This document shows positions 57,507 to 64,000 of a stretch of DNA of 64,000 nt, piece after piece. Every line of letters starts with the position of its first letter. Position 1 is the stretch's first letter. Made by a program: the position numbers and the translations under genes. The DNA comes from Nocardia iowensis. GTDB lineage: Bacteria; Actinomycetota; Actinomycetes; Mycobacteriales; Mycobacteriaceae. The DNA lies in contig NZ_CP078145.1 of the NCBI RefSeq assembly GCF_019222765.1, positions 8,432,001 through 8,496,000 of the forward strand. The letters are read 5' to 3'. A model generated the notes under the pieces. It made no database searches and was not told where the DNA came from. It was given only the letters and a program-made list of their open reading frames with translations.

Positions 57507-58451
57507 TTATGCCGTGGCGCCGAAGCCCGCGCCCGCGCTGCCACCGAGAATGCCACCGGCGACGCCACCGACCGCCGCGGCGGGGAGACCGAGGACCGCG
57601 GCACCCGCCGCGGCACCCACGCCCGCACCGATGGCGGCACCCGCGCCGGTGCTTGCGGCGGCGATCGGCCAGGCCGCGACGAAGGCGGCGCCCACCGCGG
57701 GAAGAGCGCCCGCGCCCGCGGTCGGAATTCCCGCGGCGGCAGCCGCGATCGCACCTGCGGCGGCGGTACCCCCGACGCCGACCGCGAAGCCGATGCCCGC
57801 GCCCACACCGGCACCGATGGCGGCGCCACCGAGCCCACCGACCACGGCGGCCGGGATGCCCGCAATCGCGGCACCGGCGAGTGCGCCGCCGACCGCGCCT
57901 GCCGCCGTCGCCGCGGCGATCTTGTCGGAGCGGCTGGGGTTGATGCCGATGGAGCGGCCGCCGGTGGCGATGGCGGCTTCGACGTCGGCGGCGGTGCCGT
58001 TGACGCCGTCGAGGAGGTCGTCGGGGACCTCGTCCGGGGCGGGCGCGGTGAAGTCACCGATGCGGAGGGTGCGCGGGGGCGGCGCGATCGGCGCGACGGG
58101 CTCGACCGGCTGCGGGGCATGCAATTGCTGGGGTTGGATCGGGGGCGCCGGTTCCGGCGCGGGCACCGGGCGGGCGTAGTTGAGGCTCTGCGAGTCGGCG
58201 GGGTCGGCCGGGACAGGCTTCGGACCGAGGGCACCCTGCTGGTTCGGGCTGGTGACGCCGGGCTGACTGGGCGAACGCTCCGGAGCGGTCGGCGCGCTCG
58301 GGGTGGTCACGCCCGGCTGCGAGGGGGTGCCGGGATCGGCGACCGCCACGCCCGCGCAGGCGACCGCGATGGCCAGCGGGAGGGCGCCGACGATCGGGCG
58401 CATGGTGCGCCGGGTCGCCGGATTGTTCACTTCTCGATACCGACGAGCCAC
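57507..58451 (-). CDS. Secreted Pro-rich protein with glycine-zipper C-terminus
   Basis: 314 residues (298 if ATG 58403 is used). A signal peptide (RPIVGALPLAIAVACAGVAV-ADPG) predicts secretion. Residues about 40-125 are rich in Pro, Gln and Ala (PEPAPPIQPQQLHAPQPVEP), and the last 140 are an Ala/Gly repeat: AGAAIAGIPAAVVGGLGGAA, GAGVGAGIGFAVGVGGTAAA and so on. The C-terminus is hydrophobic, like glycine zippers that insert in membranes. Function unknown; related secreted repeats occur in nocardiae. Could be a channel-forming or envelope-associated protein. Confidence 0.82.
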   Translation of the reverse strand: MARRYREVNNPATRRTMRPIVGALPLAIAVACAGVAVADPGTPSQPGVTTPSAPTAPERSPSQPGVTSPNQQGALGPKPVPADPADSQSLNYARPVPAPEPAPPIQPQQLHAPQPVEPVAPIAPPPRTLRIGDFTAPAPDEVPDDLLDGVNGTAADVEAAIATGGRSIGINPSRSDKIAAATAAGAVGGALAGAAIAGIPAAVVGGLGGAAIGAGVGAGIGFAVGVGGTAAAGAIAAAAAGIPTAGAGALPAVGAAFVAAWPIAAASTGAGAAIGAGVGAAAGAAVLGLPAAAVGGVAGGILGGSAGAGFGATA

Positions 58452-58742
58452 GTCGAAGCACCACCATCAGGTTGGGTCAGCCAGCACGTCCCCGCGTACT
58501 GCGCGCTCGCACCCTATCCGTAGCTGATCGGATGCTGTCAAGTCGGGAGCGGGCTTCGCCATAGTCAACAGCCAGCAGCAGTAGCTCACGATTTGTCCGA
58601 ATTACAGCGGATACTTTCGTACTCTGCTCGGAATACTGGCAACTCATTCATTAGCTGAAAAGTGACTATCCAGTCGGTCGAGGCCGTGATCAGGGCGCGG
58701 GAGCGGGTCACACGCACTCGGTGCGCCGGTACCCGGTTCGGT

Positions 58743-61346
58743 TCAGCTCGAGGATGATTCGCCGCGCATGAGCGCGCCGAGCGACTCGCGATCGGTGACA
58801 TCCATCTTGATGCAGGCCCGATAGAGATGCCCCTCGACGGTCCGGACCGAAACAGTGAGGCGGTCGGCGATCTGCCGGTTGGACAGCCCCGCCGCAACGA
58901 GATTGGCGATTTCCCGTTCGCGGGCGGTCAACGGCAGCGGTTGCGCGGCCTGCCGCAGCGCGGGCGTGCTCGCCCCGCCGCACGCCGCGGCGAGCCGATT
59001 GGCGGAGGCGGCCGATTCCAGCAGGCGGCGGCGGTCACCCGCGCGCTCGTGCGCGGAAGCCGCTTGAGCGGCCGCGTCGGCTGCCGACAGCAGGGCGCCG
59101 ATCCGCTCGAATTCGGTTGCGGCGGCGTCCAATCCGGGCCCGTCGTGGGCGGCCAGGGCGACCGCGTGCCTGGCTTGGACCTGGACGAGCCTGCCGTCCA
59201 CCCGAGCCGCGAGGTCGGCGAGCCTGCCCGCCGCGGAATGGTCGCCGAACCGGGCAGCGGCGTGCAGCGCCATCGCCTCGATCGCATGCTGATTCGACCG
59301 GGCGGCCGCGTCGGCCGCGCTCATCGCGAGGCGAATGGCCGGGGTGACCGTGCCTTCCGCGGCCGCGTGCCAAGCGCGGGCGATTTCGAGCTGGGGTTCG
59401 TAGACGGCGCTGTGCCTGCCGCCACGCGCGGTCGCCTCACCGATCGACTCGGCCGCTTCGGTGGGCCGCCCCAGCGCCGAATATGCCTCGGCCAGCCGGA
59501 TTCTCGCCGGGAACATCCAAGCGGCCGCGCCCTCGGCGGCCAGCGCGGCCAGTGCCTGCTCCAGGTTCTCGATGGCGTCCGGGAAATGCCCCTGCGCCAC
59601 ATCGACGGTGCCCTGCAAGATCTTCGACATGCCCCAGGCCAGGTACTGGCCGGGTGCGGAGTATCCGAAATAGGCTGCGGCACAACGCCGGGCCTCTTCG
59701 AGATCACCGGTCAGGGCCAGCGCGAGCACCTCGGCGTGCGTCGACATGAAACGGTTGAGTCCGTCGATCTCGCTTTCCACCTCATGCCCACGCGCCGCGT
59801 ACTCCAGGGCGGCATTCCCCCGCCCCATCAGCGTCAAGGCGAGTCCGCCGCCGAAGGAGGCCCACCAGATCGCCCACGGCGGTGCGCCTTTCACCGCCAT
59901 CGCCTTCTCCGCCTCGGTGATCGCGGCGTCGATCCGATTCTCGTTGACCGCGGTCGCGGAGGCGAGCCCGTCCAGGATGGCCACGATCTTGGGATGCTCG
60001 ACTTTGCTCCGGACCAGCGTCAGCACCTCGTCGGCATGATCGGCATCGCCCATGGCCCACAACAGGTTCGCCACCCGAGTGCTGCCCCAGCGGGCCAGTT
60101 GCACCTCGGTGAGCTGATCGGGGTCGAAGGTGGCCAGCGTTCGTTCGGCCTCGATCCGATGGCCCTGCCACAGCAGCGCCCTGGCCAGCAGGTCGGCGGC
60201 TTCCAGGCCACCGCGTCGTTCCACCGCTGCCCTGGCGAAGCGCTCACCCAGCGGCAGATTCGCCAGCCCGATGGCGTCCGCTGCGGCCGCCTCGAACAAC
60301 TCGAGGTCGGCGGATTTGTCACTGTCCAAAGCCAATTCGGCCAGTCGGATCCGGTCGGCGGCGGAGTTGATCGGCCGCTCCTTGAGCGAGGAGTACAACC
60401 GGCCGCGCAACCGCCGGGCCGAGGCGATGCCGAGCCTGCGCCGGATCACCTCACCGAACAGCGGATGGTTGTACCGCACGATCAGCTGGTGCGAATTCTC
60501 GACAACGCGGATCACGCCACGGGTTTCGGCGGACTCCACCGCCTCCTCGCCGGCCAATTCGCACAGCACGTCGAGGTCGATCGGCTCGCAGAAGGTGAGC
60601 AACTCCAGCACGTGCAGCACGTCCTGGGGCAACTGCTCGACCCGATCTTCCAGCAGCGCGGCGAGTTCCGAGGTCACCGCGGCCCGCCCGCGCAGCTGCC
60701 AGACGCCGTTCACCTGACGCAGCGAGCCCGCCTCCAGCGCTCCCTCGACCAAATGCCGTAGGAACAGCGCGTTTCCGCCGGAGGACTCCCACATCAGATT
60801 GGCGGTGAAGCCCTCGAGCTGGCCGCCGAGCATCGACTCGACAAGGTCGACGCTCTGCCGCTGAGTGAACGGGTTCAGGTCGATCCGCAGCAGGTGGCCG
60901 TCTTTCCACAGCGAGGTCACCGCGTCGGGCACCTGTACCCCGCTGCGCACGGTGGCCACGATGTGCGCCGCCTTGTCGATGGCCAGCTGCAACAGCAGTG
61001 TCGCCGACAGCTGGTCCAGCAGGTGCGCGTCGTCGACACCGATGATGGTGTGCCCGTCCGCGAGCAGCGCCTCGCGCGCCGCGGACATGAACGTCACCGG
61101 ATCGTGCGCCGTATAGACCCCGACCATGTGCGCGAAGACCCCGAGCGGGATGCTGCGCGCCGACTCGGTGCCCGCGACCCAGCGAATATTGCCGCCCACG
61201 GCGGCCGTAGCCTGTCTGGCCAGCGTTGTTTTACCGACACCGGCATCGCCGGTGAGGACCGCGCCGACATGTTCCGTGCCGGTGAGGGCCGCGCGGATCG
61301 CCTCGAACTCGGTCACGCGCTCGATCATCGGCCAGTTCCGAGCCAT
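58743..61346 (-). CDS. Large ATP-binding LuxR-family regulator
   Basis: 867 residues (LAL/MalT-like architecture). The N-terminal AAA/STAND ATPase has Walker A GDAGVGKT (33-40) and Walker B IIGVDDAHLLD near 98. Residues about 250-780 are helical repeats of TPR character. The C-terminal LuxR helix-turn-helix (LTAREREIANLVAAGLSNRQ then IADRLTVSVRTVEGHLYRAC) ends the protein. Such proteins switch on target operons after binding an inducer and ATP. No target is adjacent. A leaderless-type -10 precedes the ATG. Confidence 0.93.
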   Translation of the reverse strand: MARNWPMIERVTEFEAIRAALTGTEHVGAVLTGDAGVGKTTLARQATAAVGGNIRWVAGTESARSIPLGVFAHMVGVYTAHDPVTFMSAAREALLADGHTIIGVDDAHLLDQLSATLLLQLAIDKAAHIVATVRSGVQVPDAVTSLWKDGHLLRIDLNPFTQRQSVDLVESMLGGQLEGFTANLMWESSGGNALFLRHLVEGALEAGSLRQVNGVWQLRGRAAVTSELAALLEDRVEQLPQDVLHVLELLTFCEPIDLDVLCELAGEEAVESAETRGVIRVVENSHQLIVRYNHPLFGEVIRRRLGIASARRLRGRLYSSLKERPINSAADRIRLAELALDSDKSADLELFEAAAADAIGLANLPLGERFARAAVERRGGLEAADLLARALLWQGHRIEAERTLATFDPDQLTEVQLARWGSTRVANLLWAMGDADHADEVLTLVRSKVEHPKIVAILDGLASATAVNENRIDAAITEAEKAMAVKGAPPWAIWWASFGGGLALTLMGRGNAALEYAARGHEVESEIDGLNRFMSTHAEVLALALTGDLEEARRCAAAYFGYSAPGQYLAWGMSKILQGTVDVAQGHFPDAIENLEQALAALAAEGAAAWMFPARIRLAEAYSALGRPTEAAESIGEATARGGRHSAVYEPQLEIARAWHAAAEGTVTPAIRLAMSAADAAARSNQHAIEAMALHAAARFGDHSAAGRLADLAARVDGRLVQVQARHAVALAAHDGPGLDAAATEFERIGALLSAADAAAQAASAHERAGDRRRLLESAASANRLAAACGGASTPALRQAAQPLPLTAREREIANLVAAGLSNRQIADRLTVSVRTVEGHLYRACIKMDVTDRESLGALMRGESSSS

Positions 61347-61359
61347 AACTATTACTCTA
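61347..61359 (-). promoter_or_regulatory. Probable leaderless promoter -10 element (LuxR regulator)
   Basis: On the minus strand TAGAGT (61354-61359) lies seven bases before the ATG, with no ribosome site between. Confidence 0.5.
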
Positions 61360-61493
61360 GTTCTTCACCGATCATGATCGAAGCGATCCGCGTACACCGT
61401 TCCTGGCGCGCGGCCCGCGGCCCCGCCATCGGGTCGACACGCCACAGACTCGCCTAGGCCGCCAAGCCATTTCGCTGGGTGCAACCGTGCCGG

Positions 61494-63154
<1,661 letters not shown>

Positions 63155-63814
63155 TTGAGTACCCATGTTCTCCGTTGCGACGGCGCACCGGTACCTATCG
63201 CCCTCGCGGCGCTGCCGAGCAGTTCGACGGCCGCCATTCCCGACACCGCCGAGATCGATGAACTACTTCCGGTACTGGCGGCCGACAGCCTGCCCAGACT
63301 CATCGTGCTCGGTGACGACGCCGCGCTCGCCGCCGTGCTGACCCACCTGATGCGCACCGAACGGCTGCACGTGGAGATCGGCTACGTGCCGGTCGAGAAG
63401 ACCTACGGCTCCCGCGCCTATCAGACGGGGACCGGCAATGCCGCCGCCAAACGGGCCATCGACGGCCGCGCCACCGAGGTACCGCTGATCCGCGACGACA
63501 CCGGCCAGGTGCTGATCGGCCGCGCCAAGATCACCGGGGCCGGTGCGGAGAAGCTGGAGGGCGAGGCCTACGTGGACGACGTTCAATTGTTCTCCGGCAA
63601 GGTCACCGCCATGCTCGTTTCGCCGATGCTGCATCAGCCCGGCGTGCGGGCCACCGTGCAGAAGGGCATGCGCAAGCGCCGCTGGCTCGAAGGACGCGCC
63701 GCCCAGCTCGGCACGCCGGGCGCGGAGGTGACCCGGGACGGTATCCACACCGAACGGACGGTGCCGCGATCGAGTTTCTATCGGCATCACGAGCCGTGGT
63801 TGCTGGTCCGATGA
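63155..63814 (+). CDS. Conserved hypothetical protein (Rv0358-like)
   Basis: About 219 residues from TTG 63155, with AGGAGGG 12 bases upstream; GTG 63143 is an alternative. It is soluble with a flavodoxin- or DAG-kinase-like alternation (PRLIVLGDDAALAAVLTHLM, VEIGYVPVEKTYGSRAYQTG) and a basic C-terminus. The position beside purA and before a site-2 protease matches Rv0358 (from memory). The N-terminal half faintly recalls lipid-kinase-type folds, which I could not confirm. Its stop overlaps the next ATG. Confidence 0.8.
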   Translation: MSTHVLRCDGAPVPIALAALPSSSTAAIPDTAEIDELLPVLAADSLPRLIVLGDDAALAAVLTHLMRTERLHVEIGYVPVEKTYGSRAYQTGTGNAAAKRAIDGRATEVPLIRDDTGQVLIGRAKITGAGAEKLEGEAYVDDVQLFSGKVTAMLVSPMLHQPGVRATVQKGMRKRRWLEGRAAQLGTPGAEVTRDGIHTERTVPRSSFYRHHEPWLLVR

Positions 63815-64000
63815 CCGCCCAGTTCCCCACCGAGCGGCGCTCGCGCGCGATACGACCGAGTCCGATCTTCCTGCTCGTCGTCATCATCACGATCGTCGGC
63901 GGCGTGCTGGCCTGGGATGCCGAAGTGGATTCCACCCGCGCCAAGATCGGCGTGTTCGTGCTGGTGGTGTTCGGCTGGATCATCACGCTGTGCCTGCACG
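63811..64000 (+). CDS. Site-2 protease family membrane metalloprotease (partial)
   Basis: The gene begins at ATG 63811 (overlap ATGA) and runs off the window after 63 residues. The visible part has two hydrophobic segments (SPIFLLVVIITIVGGVLAW and IGVFVLVVFGWIITLCLH). The last residues L-C-L-H are where the HExxH zinc motif of M50 proteases would begin. The gene order after purA fits the Rv0359 position, so a site-2 protease is the best call, but the catalytic motif is not in the window. Confidence 0.6.
   Translation, partial: MTAQFPTERRSRAIRPSPIFLLVVIITIVGGVLAWDAEVDSTRAKIGVFVLVVFGWIITLCLH

Noticed and set aside
58827..60761. A 644-residue open frame antisense to the LuxR regulator
   Set aside because: No motif, start signal or codon bias support; the opposite strand has Walker and HTH motifs.

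Overview
The window looks like chromosomal backbone of a Nocardia-type mycolic-acid actinomycete. It is GC-rich, with strong G/C bias at third codon positions and frequent GTG/TTG starts. It encodes an F420-dependent glucose-6-phosphate dehydrogenase and a deazaflavin-dependent (Ddn-family) protein. Its gene order matches, from memory and in reverse direction, several Mycobacterium tuberculosis blocks: thiG-thiS-thiO-thiE-mutT3-glnX-glnH-pknG / ackA-pta / fgd1 (Rv0417 to Rv0407), metZ-rhodanese (Rv0391-Rv0390) and purA-Rv0358-Rv0359. A seven-gene operon matches Rv0971c-Rv0976c (echA7-fadE12-accA2-accD2-fadE13-AtuA). I see no prophage, insertion sequence, rRNA, tRNA or CRISPR array. The genus is an inference, not a database result.

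Layout. 0-14.8 kb is an accessory stretch: two NmrA-like oxidoreductases, a CobW-type zinc GTPase under a probable Zur box, thiD, a TetR/Baeyer-Villiger monooxygenase pair, a double AsnC regulator next to an MFS exporter, a GT2-GtrA/GT-C glycosyltransferase pair, a phosphotransferase and an unknown 342-residue protein. 14.8-24 kb is the AtuA/AccA2-AccD2 acyl-CoA catabolic operon with its own TetR gene at the end. 24.3-27.5 kb holds a small membrane protein, a class III cyclase and an ABC exporter. 27.7-31.5 kb holds thiazole/thiamine genes (thiOSG and divergent thiE) and a Nudix hydrolase. 31.7-39.8 kb is the GlnX-GlnH-PknG sensing cassette, convergent with pta-ackA. 39.9-45.2 kb holds a Ddn-family protein, a DUF3761 lipoprotein, an RpiB-like isomerase, a DJ-1/MarR operon, a HAD phosphatase, a 4-copy tandem repeat and fgd. 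45.3-47.1 kb is a rhodanese-metZ sulfur operon behind a SAM-IV riboswitch. 47.1-58.5 kb holds FprA ferredoxin reductase behind an iron-box-like palindrome, an amidohydrolase, DUF456, a CoA-transferase family III (Mcr) enzyme, an SDR/TetR pair around a long palindrome, a MocR regulator, MGMT, a hydrolase and a glycine-zipper secreted protein. 58.7-64 kb holds a large ATPase/LuxR regulator, purA, the Rv0358-like gene and the start of a site-2 protease.

The most unusual signals are non-coding. A dispersed repeat of about 55 bp occurs three times within 5 kb at the 5' ends of genes. Two copies are translated in frame as extra N-termini of operon members, and a small hairpin keeps its stem while its loop varies. 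Other signals are a second degenerate repeat in gene starts around thiE and purA, a 68-69 bp tandem array before fgd, paired MarR operators, a 15-bp-arm palindrome in a TetR/SDR divergent promoter, and six or so promoters that look leaderless (TANNNT 6-7 nt before the start codon).
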